64,000 nt of DNA, from NCBI RefSeq assembly GCF_024347375.1, contig NZ_AP025470.1:434001-498000 (forward strand). Direction: 5' to 3'. This DNA comes from Vibrio coralliirubri. Lineage in GTDB: Bacteria; Pseudomonadota; Gammaproteobacteria; Enterobacterales; Vibrionaceae. Both the position numbers and the translations under genes were made by a program. Below are positions 36,248-45,509 of this stretch, piece by piece (the first letter of the stretch is position 1; each line of letters begins with the position of its first letter). Under the pieces are notes generated by a model. It was given only the letters and a program-made list of their open reading frames with translations, was not told the origin of the DNA and ran no database searches.

Positions 36248-37471
36248 ATGATGCAAAGTGTTGATATCGCGATTGTTGGTGGTGGCATGGTTGGCCTAGC
36301 GCTCGCTGCTGCCCTAAAAGACAGTGACTTAAGAATTGCTGTCATTGAAGGCAGGGCTCCCAGCGAAGGGCTGAGTGAGCTGCCTGATGTACGTGTATCC
36401 GCGTTGAGTCGTTCTAGTGAAGTGATTCTTCGTAACTTAGGCGCATGGCAAGGTATCGAACAAAGACGCGCTGCACCTTATCAAGCGATGGAAGTGTGGG
36501 AGCAAGACAGCTTTGCTCGTATTGAGTTTGACTCGACACGCTTGGCTCAGCCTAATCTTGGTCATATCGTTGAAAACCGTGTGATTCAACTAGCACTGCT
36601 TGACCAGGTTAAGAAGCAAGACAATGTCAGCCTGTACATGCCCGCAACGTGTAAAACGATGGCGATTGGTGAAAGTGAAGCTTGGTTAACATTGGACAAT
36701 GGTCAAGCACTGACAGCTAAGTTAGTTGTGGGAGCAGACGGCGCAAACTCTTGGGTTCGTAAGCAGCAAGATATCCCACTAACACATTGGGATTACGGAC
36801 ACAGTGCGATTGTCGCGAACATCAAAACCACAGAGCCGCACCACAGCGTTGCTCGTCAAATATTCACGCCTCAAGGCCCATTGGCATTCCTACCAATGCA
36901 ACCAAGTAACATGAGCTCGATTGTTTGGTCTACGGAACCAAACCGTGCCGAGAAGCTGGTATCTATGTCGGATGCTGATTTTAATAAGCAGCTAACGGCA
37001 GAGTTCGACTCGAAGCTTGGATTGTGCGAAGTGGTTGGTGACCGTTTTGCCTTCCCACTGCGTATGCGTTATGCACGTGACTTTGCGGTAGAGCGTGTGG
37101 CTTTGGTTGGTGATGCTGCTCATACCATTCACCCATTAGCAGGGCAGGGCGTGAACCTTGGCCTATTAGACGCAGCAAGCTTAGCGCAAGAGCTGTTAAA
37201 GCTATGGTCTGCGGGTGAAGACATTGGCACCAAGCGTAATCTTCGCGGCTACGAGCGCTGGAGAAAAGCAGAGGCGGCGAAAATGATTGCTTCAATGCAG
37301 GGCTTTAAAGATCTGTTTGAAGGCGATAACCCAGCCAAGAAGTTGATTCGTGGCATTGGTATGAAGCTTGCGGGACAATTACCGGGTGCGAAAGATGAGA
37401 TCATGAAGCGCGCATTGGGTTTGTCAGGCAATCTTCCTGACTTAGCTAAGCGTCCAGTGATTCATCGATAG
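36248..37471 (+). CDS. ubiI: 2-octaprenylphenol hydroxylase UbiI
   Basis: 407 residues, paralogue of UbiH. FAD motifs GGGMVGLALAAAL (N-terminal) and VALVGDAAHTIHPLAGQGVNLGLLDA are complete, and DVRVSALSRSSE is a family segment. It was formerly called visC. It and ubiH probably share an operon that starts at ygfB. A terminator follows. Confidence 0.92.
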   Translation: MMQSVDIAIVGGGMVGLALAAALKDSDLRIAVIEGRAPSEGLSELPDVRVSALSRSSEVILRNLGAWQGIEQRRAAPYQAMEVWEQDSFARIEFDSTRLAQPNLGHIVENRVIQLALLDQVKKQDNVSLYMPATCKTMAIGESEAWLTLDNGQALTAKLVVGADGANSWVRKQQDIPLTHWDYGHSAIVANIKTTEPHHSVARQIFTPQGPLAFLPMQPSNMSSIVWSTEPNRAEKLVSMSDADFNKQLTAEFDSKLGLCEVVGDRFAFPLRMRYARDFAVERVALVGDAAHTIHPLAGQGVNLGLLDAASLAQELLKLWSAGEDIGTKRNLRGYERWRKAEAAKMIASMQGFKDLFEGDNPAKKLIRGIGMKLAGQLPGAKDEIMKRALGLSGNLPDLAKRPVIHR

Positions 37472-37525
37472 TGACATAGTGTTCTGGTGATTTATCGAAT
37501 CATCATTGATACTAAACTTGGTACG

Positions 37526-37557
37526 AAAAAAGGGTTGGCATAATGCCAACCCTTTTT
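37526..37557. terminator. Terminator after ubiI (bidirectional)
   Basis: Stem AAAAGGGTTGGCA/TGCCAACCCTTTT (around 37528-37540 with 37544-37556) with A-rich and T-rich flanks. It ends the rightward ygfB-ubiH-ubiI transcript and the leftward small gene. Confidence 0.88.
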
Positions 37558-37582
37558 GTTTTTAATTCTGTAGATAATTAGG

Positions 37583-37789
37583 TCATGCGTACGCGCAGCG
37601 CAGTTTCATGATTTCACTATTTATTTCTTTCACGGTTTGAAAGTGACGTTTTTCTGCTCGGTCTGGTAGCACTAGCTTACCGTTATCAAACTCAAATTTT
37701 CCTACGCCGTAAATGTAGATTCGTCCTTTGAAAAGTCGACTTACATGTTTAGCAATCATACTCGGTGTATAGCGCTTAAACAGTCTCAT
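37583..37789 (-). CDS. 68-residue conserved-looking protein of unknown function
   Basis: A well-formed gene: ATG at 37789 with AAGGA upstream and a shared terminator downstream. The basic 68-residue product has a helical start (residues 1-20) then short beta strands (GRIYIYGVGKFEF, GKLVLPD) and a helix ending MKLRCAYA. There is no signal peptide or membrane span. I recognise no family. A hidden RNA- or protein-binding role is possible, given the high Lys/Arg content. Confidence 0.7.
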   Translation of the reverse strand: MRLFKRYTPSMIAKHVSRLFKGRIYIYGVGKFEFDNGKLVLPDRAEKRHFQTVKEINSEIMKLRCAYA

Positions 37790-38079
37790 TCTTAATTATC
37801 CTTATATTTACCTAGCCTGCATATTATAGAAAAACTCCGAGATAATAATTGTGATAAGCATGGAGTAATATGCAGTAGAGTTGACGTTAATTAGATATTT
37901 GTGCTGTTCTAAGCACTTTCTTCAGTAAATATCTATTTTTACGTGAGCTCCTCCCCAAAATAATACTGAGTAGTGAACTGCCGTGAACTTTCCTGTTCGG
38001 TATTAAGCAGTGATAATGTTACAAGTATAAGAATAGGCGGGATTTTTTGGTTTGTGTAATCAAATTGTAAATTTCGGAC
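37790..38079. other. Gene-free AT-rich region
   Basis: No gene is visible. The left end should hold the promoter of the 68-residue gene. The rest is AT-rich with no strong hairpin until the terminator at 38080. Confidence 0.4.
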
Positions 38080-38171
38080 AAAAAAAAAGCCCGTCTAAAA
38101 CGGGCGAATAGTCACAGATGCATTACACAAAAGTGGATACTGATGTTACTCAGTGGATTCACTTGCACTGA
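38080..38171 (-). ncRNA. Candidate FnrS-like small RNA with intrinsic terminator
   Basis: A strong leftward terminator (GCCCGT/ACGGGC, 38089-38094 with 38100-38105, then nine T's) closes a gene-free interval. Upstream on the same strand, GCAAGTGAATCCA (starting at 38166) resembles the first bases of enteric FnrS (GCAGGTGAATGCA), and a later TAATGCATCTGTGAC resembles FnrS's ACTGCATAGCAC. A possible -10 (TATTAA) lies near 38176-38181, and a GTTAA-N6-GTTAT direct repeat further upstream fits an ArcA site. Identity with FnrS is inferred. It could also be the 3' end of the long ybaK transcript. Confidence 0.45.
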
Positions 38172-38352
38172 TTTGCTTAATAGCTAGTCAGTAAATTTAC
38201 AATAACGCAAATTTAACTTTGTGACTACTTATGCTTTTATTTTGAGTAACTATTTATTAATGGTGTGTTCTTCTTATGACGAAGTTCACACTAAAAATGT
38301 ACTCAATGAAATATTTAAATGAAGTTTGCGAAGCATGATCTGATCGAAACGA

Positions 38353-38832
38353 TCATCGACTGATGTCCGCGACAGTCGGTGCACATAGCGCCATAAGATC
38401 ATTGAGATCCAGCGCAACGCCAGCCATTCGATCGCCGGAGCTAATGGTCACGGTCGAGTTGTTCTGAATGGAAGGATCAAAAATGATCGGCATGTGTCTC
38501 TTTAGAGCAAGCGGGCCAACGCAACCCACTTTAAAGCCAGTGATCGCTTCAACATCAGCGAGCGACACGCAGGTCATTCGACGGCAATTCAATACCGAGC
38601 GTACTTTCTTGGGGTCGACAGAGCGATCGCCAGCAGTACAGGCTAACGCATACTGGTTGCCCATATCCTTGAGCAGGATGCACTTCACCATTTGAGAGGC
38701 GTCGATGCCTCGCTCTTGTGCGGTTTCTTCAATGCTGGTGGTTGGCTTGCTTTGCATCAGCAGGCGATAGTTCACCTGCTGTTGATCCAGCCATTGTGTA
38801 ATCAGCGTTTCCACGTGGTTACTCGTCGTCAA
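38353..38832 (-). CDS. YbaK/EbsC-family aminoacyl-tRNA deacylase
   Basis: About 159 residues from a TTG at 38832, which overlaps the ygfZ stop by 14 bases; a GTG at 38814 is a reasonable alternative start. The YbaK/ProX fold is indicated by MVKCILLKDMGNQYALACTAGDRSVD region and the catalytic-type Lys in KCILLK, with GFKVGCVGPLAL. Such proteins remove misactivated amino acids (for example Cys from tRNA-Pro). The exact specificity is unknown. Confidence 0.85.
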   Translation of the reverse strand: MTTSNHVETLITQWLDQQQVNYRLLMQSKPTTSIEETAQERGIDASQMVKCILLKDMGNQYALACTAGDRSVDPKKVRSVLNCRRMTCVSLADVEAITGFKVGCVGPLALKRHMPIIFDPSIQNNSTVTISSGDRMAGVALDLNDLMALCAPTVADISR

Positions 38833-39790
38833 GGCTGTACGGCAGTGGCAGGATATTCCATGTTTGATCAGGCTGCGCGGTCAGTCGAAGCTGAACATCG
38901 TCATCAAGGTTGTTTGGCAGTACCATCAAACCCATCGCTTGGTTATCCGCAAATTGATAGACATTTAATAGTCGGCCTGCGCCACGCCAGTTCTCACCCA
39001 CGCTACGCTCTAGTTCAATAGGGTGCTCTAGAGACAATACTTCTGCTGTCGTTCCTGAAACAATACGCATCTCACGCTTGTTCATGCCACGGTACTTGGC
39101 ACGAGCTACCGTTTCTTGACCTGTGTAGCAGCCTTTTGAAAAGCTGATTCCGCCAATCGCTTGCAGGTTAAGCGCTTGAGGGATGTGCTCGTTTTGCTCT
39201 GCTTTCGATAGGTTAGGCTGAGCATCTAGAATTTCATGATATTGCCAAAGTGCTTCTGATACTTTTTCTGCTGGACTACTTGAGACTAAAGTTGCAGCAA
39301 CTTCTTCCGTAATAAGCAACGCCCAGCGATTGTCAGAGACTTTAACCGCTGTGCCACCAGAGATAGCACGCACGTTACCTTGGCTTTCTGAAATTGAATC
39401 AATGTATTGATCCGCAGATGCGCCCATCACACCGATAACAACATCTGTCGTTTGCTCGATATCAACCTTAGAGAACACGGCGTATTTTTTGATTTCGACC
39501 AGTTCTACTTCAATCGCAGATTTAGGCTGCATGAGCGCGTAACCGCCATTGTGATGGAACAGGCGGAAGATACTCCATACCTTTCCTTTTGCATCACAGT
39601 GCGCGCCTAACGTGGATTCATCATTAGGAAGAGTGACGACATCGCACGTTACTTGACCCTGTAGGTACGACTTTTTGTCATCGCCTATCATGGTAATTGC
39701 ACTCCAGTCTGACACGTGTGTCATCATCAGTTCTGGAAGCGATTCATTTTGCGTATGAGCGAGTGGCTGAAATGTGTTTTTCCAATCCAT
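38819..39790 (-). CDS. ygfZ: Folate-dependent iron-sulfur maturation protein YgfZ
   Basis: 323 residues from ATG 39790, with AGGA upstream; a much longer in-frame start to 39982 is rejected. YgfZ binds tetrahydrofolate and helps repair or make Fe-S clusters in some enzymes. The hallmark KGCYTGQETVARAKYRG with its conserved Cys is at about residues 220-236. The gene is divergent from sdhE, with which it is linked functionally through succinate dehydrogenase and Fe-S assembly. Confidence 0.94.
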   Translation of the reverse strand: MDWKNTFQPLAHTQNESLPELMMTHVSDWSAITMIGDDKKSYLQGQVTCDVVTLPNDESTLGAHCDAKGKVWSIFRLFHHNGGYALMQPKSAIEVELVEIKKYAVFSKVDIEQTTDVVIGVMGASADQYIDSISESQGNVRAISGGTAVKVSDNRWALLITEEVAATLVSSSPAEKVSEALWQYHEILDAQPNLSKAEQNEHIPQALNLQAIGGISFSKGCYTGQETVARAKYRGMNKREMRIVSGTTAEVLSLEHPIELERSVGENWRGAGRLLNVYQFADNQAMGLMVLPNNLDDDVQLRLTAQPDQTWNILPLPYSLDDE

Positions 39791-39957
39791 TTTATCTTTC
39801 CTAAGAATTTTATTTGCCTCTATGTTAATCCGGTTCTGTTTCTTTGTCAGCCTAGGTTTTTTTGTGAGCTTAGATAGGGACTGTGACTCACATAGTAGTT
39901 GCAGGGCGTATGACTTGTTACACTCCGAGAAAGAAAAATTATAGGTGAGGATAGCCA

Positions 39958-40218
39958 ATGTACACTGCAGAGCAGAAAGCACGAATTAAATGGGGTTGCC
40001 GTCGCGGCATGTTAGAACTTGATGTAGTCATCATGCCATTTTTCGAAGAGTGTTTTGATTCATTGCAAGAGCAGGAACAGCGCGAGTTTGTTTCTCTATT
40101 AGAGTGTGATGACCCAGATTTGTTTACTTGGGTAATGGGACACGGACGCAGTGAAAACCTAGGCCATGCATCAATGGTTGATAAAATTGTCGCACACAAC
40201 CTCAGCAAGGTTCGTTAA
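39958..40218 (+). CDS. sdhE: Succinate dehydrogenase flavinylation factor SdhE
   Basis: 86 residues. SdhE promotes covalent FAD attachment to SdhA. The RGMLELD motif (residues about 17-23, in CRRGMLELDVVIMPF) is the family signature. The ATG at 39958 follows GTGAGGATA. A CptA-like gene overlaps its end, a pairing seen in many gammaproteobacteria. Confidence 0.95.
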   Translation: MYTAEQKARIKWGCRRGMLELDVVIMPFFEECFDSLQEQEQREFVSLLECDDPDLFTWVMGHGRSENLGHASMVDKIVAHNLSKVR

Positions 40219-40585
40219 GCTTCAGCTTAACCCTTCGTATTCCGCATTATTAGCAAAAGGCACTATTTTTGGGTGCCTTTTGTTTTTCATCATCCTGTCT
40301 TCTATTCCACTTGCCGCCAGCCTTTATTGCTTAGCTATAATGATCCGCTTGTTCAGAAACAACCATGTGATTCTAAATAATGCCTATGGGCGTTTTGATT
40401 ACAAAGAGGATGGTGATATTCGACTCAATGACCGAACTTACCGACTCAAGTCCGTTGATAGAATCTGGGCGCAGTTCTTCGTTAAATTGCAGTTTGAATG
40501 CGGGTATTCGGTACTGCTTTGGCGGGACAGCTGTTGCGAGCGCGAATATCGTCATTTTCTGGCGAACTTACAACGAGCACGCTAG
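40166..40585 (+). CDS. CptA/YgfX-like small membrane protein
   Basis: Up to 139 residues; the ATG at 40166 overlaps sdhE by 53 bases, and a later start (for example TTG at 40187) is possible. One or two hydrophobic helices (about residues 29-62 combined: TIFGCLLFFIILSSIPLA and LYCLAIMIRLF) are followed by a soluble domain with NHVILNNAYG and WRDSCCEREYRHF. This layout and the place after sdhE match the YgfX family, called the CptA toxin in E. coli, whose partner there is SdhE (CptB). Confidence 0.75.
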   Translation: MHQWLIKLSHTTSARFVKLQLNPSYSALLAKGTIFGCLLFFIILSSIPLAASLYCLAIMIRLFRNNHVILNNAYGRFDYKEDGDIRLNDRTYRLKSVDRIWAQFFVKLQFECGYSVLLWRDSCCEREYRHFLANLQRAR

Positions 40586-40643
40586 AGAAGCCAAACTATT
40601 CGATGAAAGAAAGTATTAGATAAAAGAAAGCGTTAGACAAAAG

Positions 40644-40667
40644 AAAAGGGAGCACTCGGCTCCCTTT
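40644..40667 (-). terminator. Terminator downstream of nadB
   Basis: Stem AAAAGGGAGC/GCTCCCTTT (40644-40653 with 40659-40667). The leftward strand continues into CTTTTGT. An imperfect 17-base tandem repeat of AAAGAAAG-TATTAGA type lies just to its left (40606-40646). Confidence 0.7.
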
Positions 40668-40720
40668 CGTTTAATCATTTTCCGCTGACGGCTAATTCGC
40701 TAAGCACGTTTAACCCATTA

Positions 40721-42337
40721 TTATGATTGGCGTTTCTCTGGCGTCAGAATCGTTGGGCCACTGTCTTCAGCAAGTTCAGGGTAATCCAACGTGTAGTGAA
40801 GGCCGCGGCTCTCTTTACGTTGCATTGCACAACGAACCATTAGTTCTGCCACTTGTAGCAAGTTACGCAGTTCTAATAAGTTATTCGAAACTTTGAAGTA
40901 GCTGTAGTACTCATGAGTTTCTTGTTGCAGCATCTGAATACGACGCAATGCGCGCTCTAGTCGTTTATCCGTTCGAACAATGCCCATGTAGTCCCACATG
41001 AACAGGCGCAGTTCGTGCCAGTTGTGTTGAATGATCACCTCTTCATCACTGTTGGTGACTTGGCTTTCATCCCATGCTGGCAGTTCTGCACACAATTGAG
41101 ATTGGTCGATGTTCTCAACGATATCTTTTGCTGCTGCCCATGCGTAAACCACACACTCAAGCAATGAGTTAGAAGCCATACGGTTTGCACCGTGTAAGCC
41201 GGTGTAGCTCACTTCGCCAATCGCATACAAGTTCGTTAGGTCGGTTTGACCTTGCTTATTCACCATGACACCACCACACGTGTAGTGAGCAGCTGGAACG
41301 ATAGGGATCGGCTCTTTGGTCATATCGATGCCCAAGTCCATCAAGCGAGTATGGATCATCGGGAAGTGCGTTGTGATGAATTCTTCAGGCTTGTGGCTGA
41401 TATCAACATACATGCAGTCGGCACCCAAGCGCTTCATTTCGAAGTCAATTGCACGGGCAACCACATCACGTGGAGCCAGTTCACCGCGCTCATCGAAGTC
41501 CTTCATAAAGCGAGAACCATCTGGACGACGCAAGTAGGCACCTTCACCACGCAGTGCTTCCGTTAATAGGAAGTTACGTGCTTCTGGGTGGAATAAACAA
41601 GTTGGGTGGAACTGGTTGAACTCAAGGTTTGCCACACGACAACCCGCACGCCAAGCGATAGCAATACCATCACCTGAAGAAACATCTGGGTTAGAGGTGT
41701 ATTGGTAAACCTTTGAAGCGCCGCCTGTTGCTAATACAACAAACTTAGCGCGCACGGTTTCAACATGTTCTTGGTTACGGTTCCAAATGTAGGCACCGAT
41801 CACCTTGTCTTTTGAACCACCAATCTTATCTTCCGTGATCAAATCCAGCGCATTGTGGCGCTCGAAGATCTCGATATTTGGGTGGTTGTTGACGTTATCT
41901 TGTAGTGAGGTTTGCATCGCCATGCCAGTTGCATCGGCAGCGTGCAGAATTCTGCGGTGACTGTGGCCACCCTCACGAGTGAGGTGATATTTTGGTTGGC
42001 CTTCTGTGCTGTTCTCATCTTTATCAAATGGAACACCACCATCAATCAGCCATTGCACACACTCTTTCGCATTTTCGGCAATGAATTGAACTGTATCTTC
42101 TTCGCATAACCCAGCCCCAGCTATTTGAGTGTCCTCTACATGAGACTCAATACTGTCCGACTCATCGAACACCGCGGCGATACCACCTTGTGCGTAATAC
42201 GTCGATCCTTCGCTGCGTGGTCCTTTGCTTAATACAATTACTTTTGCATGTTCTGCTACGCGTAAGGCTAATGACAAGCCTGCCGCACCACTTCCTACCA
42301 CTAATACATCACACTGATGTTCACGGTTTGCGTTCAT
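40721..42337 (-). CDS. nadB: L-aspartate oxidase
   Basis: 538 residues from ATG 42337; an in-frame start at 42382 adds 15 residues. The flavoenzyme makes iminoaspartate, the first step of NAD synthesis. The FAD motif [13 protein letters not shown] is at the N-terminus; [11 protein letters not shown], HHxFHPT-type (NQFHPTCLF) and the [25 protein letters not shown] motif follow. It is divergent from rpoE, the conserved arrangement. Confidence 0.96.
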   Translation of the reverse strand: MNANREHQCDVLVVGSGAAGLSLALRVAEHAKVIVLSKGPRSEGSTYYAQGGIAAVFDESDSIESHVEDTQIAGAGLCEEDTVQFIAENAKECVQWLIDGGVPFDKDENSTEGQPKYHLTREGGHSHRRILHAADATGMAMQTSLQDNVNNHPNIEIFERHNALDLITEDKIGGSKDKVIGAYIWNRNQEHVETVRAKFVVLATGGASKVYQYTSNPDVSSGDGIAIAWRAGCRVANLEFNQFHPTCLFHPEARNFLLTEALRGEGAYLRRPDGSRFMKDFDERGELAPRDVVARAIDFEMKRLGADCMYVDISHKPEEFITTHFPMIHTRLMDLGIDMTKEPIPIVPAAHYTCGGVMVNKQGQTDLTNLYAIGEVSYTGLHGANRMASNSLLECVVYAWAAAKDIVENIDQSQLCAELPAWDESQVTNSDEEVIIQHNWHELRLFMWDYMGIVRTDKRLERALRRIQMLQQETHEYYSYFKVSNNLLELRNLLQVAELMVRCAMQRKESRGLHYTLDYPELAEDSGPTILTPEKRQS

Positions 42338-42726
42338 AAAACTTATTAAATCCCGGGCTATAGTCGAGTTGTCCACTCTCAATTGACTTTGTCTTGTTTT
42401 AGGAGTTTGGGTAAGACTGTTATAATCTCTCCAGAGTCATCCTTAAACGCTATGCAAAATCAATATATAGACAGCTATCTAGAAATATTTAATTGCTCAA
42501 TACCATTGCTTTTGCTCAAGTTTCCCCAAATTGATAGGGATAGCTATTTTTATTACATCACATTGTGAAACAATAATGGCAAATAATTTTAAGAAAGTTG
42601 GAACTTTCGGTATTTGGCTTAGTCACAATAGTGCTCTTGTAGACGGTGGTGTCAATACTACATTTCGCATAATTAGTACCCATATCTGTGAAGGTGAGGG
42701 TTATAACAATAGGAGTACCCGCTCGA
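42338..42726 (+). promoter_or_regulatory. rpoE upstream region with sigma-E-type promoter
   Basis: In this 389-base gap a sigma-E-like promoter is seen: -35 GGAACTT at 42600-42606 and -10 GTCACA at 42622-42627, 15 bases apart. It would start an autoregulated rpoE transcript about 95 bases before the ATG. The left end must hold the nadB promoter. A 61-codon frame at 42383-42568 has no good ribosome site and is not called. Confidence 0.6.
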
Positions 42727-43296
42727 ATGAACGAGCAGCTAACCGATCAAGTGTTGATTGAGCGAGTTCAGAGTGGAGATAAGCAGGCATTTAACTTACT
42801 AGTGGTTAAGTATCAAAACAAAGTTTGTAATCTTATCTCTCGATACGTGAATAATTCCGGTGATGTACCTGATGTAGCACAAGAAGCTTTTATTAAAGCT
42901 TACCGCGCGATACCTAACTTTCGTGGCGAGAGTGCTTTCTATACATGGTTGTACCGAATTGCCGTGAACACCGCTAAAAACCATATCGTTGCCCAAAGCC
43001 GTAGGCCGCCAGCAACAGATGTAGATGCAGAATATTACGAAACAGGCAGCGCGTTAAAAGAAATATCGAACCCTGAGAACTTAACGCTGTCAAAAGAATT
43101 GAAACAAGTCGTTTTTGGAGCGATTGAAGCGCTACCAGAAGACTTAAAAACTGCAATGACGTTGCGAGAGCTCGAAGGTTTGAGCTACGAAGAGATTGCA
43201 GAAGTAATGGATTGCCCTGTAGGAACCGTACGTTCGCGTATTTTCCGAGCTCGTGAAGCGGTGGAAAAGAAAATTAAACCTCTTTTGCAACGCTAG
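42727..43296 (+). CDS. rpoE: RNA polymerase sigma factor RpoE (sigma-24)
   Basis: 189 residues from ATG 42727, matching the normal start (MNEQLTDQVLIERVQ). Extracytoplasmic-function sigma factor that reads cell-envelope stress. Region 2 (PDVAQEAFIKAYRAIPNFRGESAFYTWLYRIA) and region 4 (MTLREL-EGLSYEEIAEVMDCPVGTVRSRIFRARE) are intact. An AGGAG lies 12 bases upstream. rseA, rseB and rseC follow as one operon. Confidence 0.96.
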   Translation: MNEQLTDQVLIERVQSGDKQAFNLLVVKYQNKVCNLISRYVNNSGDVPDVAQEAFIKAYRAIPNFRGESAFYTWLYRIAVNTAKNHIVAQSRRPPATDVDAEYYETGSALKEISNPENLTLSKELKQVVFGAIEALPEDLKTAMTLRELEGLSYEEIAEVMDCPVGTVRSRIFRAREAVEKKIKPLLQR

Positions 43297-43322
43297 AACT
43301 TGTAATAATTATGGTGAAAATA

Positions 43323-43946
43323 ATGGCTGATAAAGAAAAGCTTTCGGCACTCATGGATGGTGAAACGATCGATAAAGCTCTCATTGTAGATCTCGAATCC
43401 GATCAAGAAAGCATGGATACCTGGCAGAGTTACCATTTAATTGGTGATGTTATGCGTGGGGATGCGCCAGAAACTCCAGAGTGGAACATTGCTAATAGTG
43501 TAGCGGCAGCGCTTGAGAACGAGCCTGCACATGGTTCAATGTCGAACCTGCACCAAGTGAATGTTGAACCTACTGTTGCTCCAATTGAAGAGCAACCTAA
43601 ACCTCAGCAAGCGAAGCGTCAGCTTCCGGCGTGGTTACAACAGTTTGGACAAGTTGCCGTGGCAGCGTGTGTTTCATTAGCTGTTGTATTAGGTGTTCAA
43701 CAATATGGTGGCAGCGATCCTGCAGCACCAGAGCAGTTGCCTGTACTCCAGACGATTCCATTTGCGGGTTCTGCGGAACCAGTAAGCTTAACGCGTGACT
43801 CTGTTGAGAAACCAGCATCTGAAGCTAACTTGCAAGAGCAGCGCAAACGCGTTCATGCAATGTTAGAAGATTATGAGCTGCAGCTAAGATTAAACAGTGA
43901 TGCATCGCCAATGCAAGATGCACATCTAGAATCGGACATTGAATGA
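43323..43946 (+). CDS. rseA: Anti-sigma-E factor RseA
   Basis: 207 residues from ATG 43323. The cytoplasmic N-terminal domain (EKLSALMDGETID, DTWQSYHLIGDVMRGD) holds sigma-E, a membrane helix spans about 110-128 (VAVAACVSLAVVLGVQ), and the rest is periplasmic. Stress-driven proteolysis frees sigma-E. An earlier ATG at 43311 is in frame. It overlaps rseB by 4 bases. Confidence 0.93.
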   Translation: MADKEKLSALMDGETIDKALIVDLESDQESMDTWQSYHLIGDVMRGDAPETPEWNIANSVAAALENEPAHGSMSNLHQVNVEPTVAPIEEQPKPQQAKRQLPAWLQQFGQVAVAACVSLAVVLGVQQYGGSDPAAPEQLPVLQTIPFAGSAEPVSLTRDSVEKPASEANLQEQRKRVHAMLEDYELQLRLNSDASPMQDAHLESDIE

Positions 43947-44905
43947 AGAAAATCCTGGTCAGTGCACTGACACTGTTCAGCTTGATGTCTCCAACAACCT
44001 TTGCAGAGGAAACCACTGCAAAGGCCTTGTTGCATCAAATGAACGAGGCCAGTCAGCATCTAAATTACGAACTCTCCTACATTTTGATAAAGAAGAGCAG
44101 TATTGAGCCTCTTGTTTATCGCCATGCGGTTAACGACGACCAACAACTTGCACACCTTGTTTATCTAAGTGGCCCTGTTCGTGAAGTCATTCGACGTGGC
44201 AACGAAGTTAGCTACATCGAACCGGGTACAGAGCCATTTACGATTCAGTCTGGCAGCATGGTTGCGCCTGTTATTCCGATGATTAATCGAGATATCGAAT
44301 CTCTGAATCAGTACTACGACTTTGTGAAAGTTGGGCGCTCTCGTGAAGCAGGCAGCACAACTCAAGTGCTGCGTGTCGTGCCGAAAGACGGCCTTCGCTA
44401 CTCTTACGTGGTTTGGGTCGACGAAAAAACGAGTCTTCCTTTGCGTGCCGACCTTTTGGATCGTGATGGCGAAGTGCTTGAACAGTACCGCACTATCTCT
44501 TACGTGGTGAACGATAAGATAGCGGAGGCAATGGGTGGCTTGAACCAAGCTCAATTGCCGAAAGTTTTATCATTGCCGGAAGGCTTAGTGAGTGAAACTA
44601 ACTGGCAAGCGTCTTGGATTCCTGAAGGGTTTAAGTCAAAAGAGCTTAGCCGCTATCAAATGGCTGCGACCGATAAAATGGTTGAAAGTCAGCTTTTCAG
44701 TGATGGATTGTTTAGCTTTTCGGTTTATATCGCTGAAAAAGACGAGCATTCATTGAAAGGGCAGCTAGTACGTCAAGGGCGTAGAACCTTGCACAGCTTA
44801 GTGATTGGCGACAAAGAGATCTCAGTGGTTGGTGACATTCCGCCGGCAACTGCAAAACGTATTGCTCAGTCAGTTACATTCAATAAATCGGTACAAGCGC
44901 AATGA
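43943..44905 (+). CDS. rseB: Periplasmic sigma-E regulator RseB
   Basis: 320 residues with a signal peptide (KKILVSALTLFSLMSPTTFA, residues 2-21). RseB binds the periplasmic part of RseA and senses lipid/LPS stress. The lipoprotein-localisation-like N-terminal domain contains LNYELSYILIKKSSIEPL and the C-terminal MucB domain ends in SVVGDIPPATAKRIAQSV. It is translationally coupled to rseA (ATGA) and to rseC. Confidence 0.94.
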   Translation: MKKILVSALTLFSLMSPTTFAEETTAKALLHQMNEASQHLNYELSYILIKKSSIEPLVYRHAVNDDQQLAHLVYLSGPVREVIRRGNEVSYIEPGTEPFTIQSGSMVAPVIPMINRDIESLNQYYDFVKVGRSREAGSTTQVLRVVPKDGLRYSYVVWVDEKTSLPLRADLLDRDGEVLEQYRTISYVVNDKIAEAMGGLNQAQLPKVLSLPEGLVSETNWQASWIPEGFKSKELSRYQMAATDKMVESQLFSDGLFSFSVYIAEKDEHSLKGQLVRQGRRTLHSLVIGDKEISVVGDIPPATAKRIAQSVTFNKSVQAQ

Positions 44906-45372
44906 TGACCGCGCTGGCGACCGTTAGCTCGGTTGAACAAAAAGGTAAGCAATACTTTGTTCAATTGAGCTGCGAACAACAAACCAGTTGTAGCAGCTGT
45001 TCTTCTCAAAAAAGCTGCGGTACGGGTATTGTGACCAAGGCTGTTGGCAATAAATCTTTGTTTTGGCAGCTTAAAACCAAAAGCTTAGTCAAAGCAGGAC
45101 AAATCGTAGAAATTGGCTTTCCAGAAAAAAGCCTACTTCAGTCGGCGGCGATTGTTTATCTCATCCCACTTTTCATGCTGATGATTGGTGCTGGTTTTGG
45201 ACAACTCTTGTTACAACCCTTACTCCAATGGGGGGAGGGCATTGTTATCTTAAGTGCAGCACTGTTTACTGCTGGTGGGATTGCCTTAGCGAAGCGGTTA
45301 GCCAAACCCATGGAAGACAAATCCAAGCAAGAAGTCGTCTTGATTCGAATCCTAGGTGAGTCTCTCGTCTAA
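44902..45372 (+). CDS. rseC: SoxR-reducing/sigma-E-associated protein RseC
   Basis: 156 residues. The first 70 residues carry a cysteine cluster (CEQQTSCSSCSSQKSCGTG), followed by two membrane spans (about 75-95 and 103-123). RseC takes part in sigma-E regulation and in SoxR reduction in other bacteria. The start overlaps rseB as ATGATG. Confidence 0.93.
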   Translation: MMTALATVSSVEQKGKQYFVQLSCEQQTSCSSCSSQKSCGTGIVTKAVGNKSLFWQLKTKSLVKAGQIVEIGFPEKSLLQSAAIVYLIPLFMLMIGAGFGQLLLQPLLQWGEGIVILSAALFTAGGIALAKRLAKPMEDKSKQEVVLIRILGESLV

Positions 45373-45509
45373 TTTATGATGCTTCTTGCCCTTAAATTGG
45401 GTAGAATCTGCCAACTTGATTGAAATGCCGCCACCAATGCTGACTGTAGATTGGACGCGTCGCGGCTTTCTTATTATCCCTATTCAAAGAGTTTAGTCAC
45501 ACCAAGCCT

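Noticed and set aside
42383..42568. 61-codon open frame upstream of rpoE
   Set aside because: No ribosome site and no recognisable protein features; the region is better explained as the nadB/rpoE control region.
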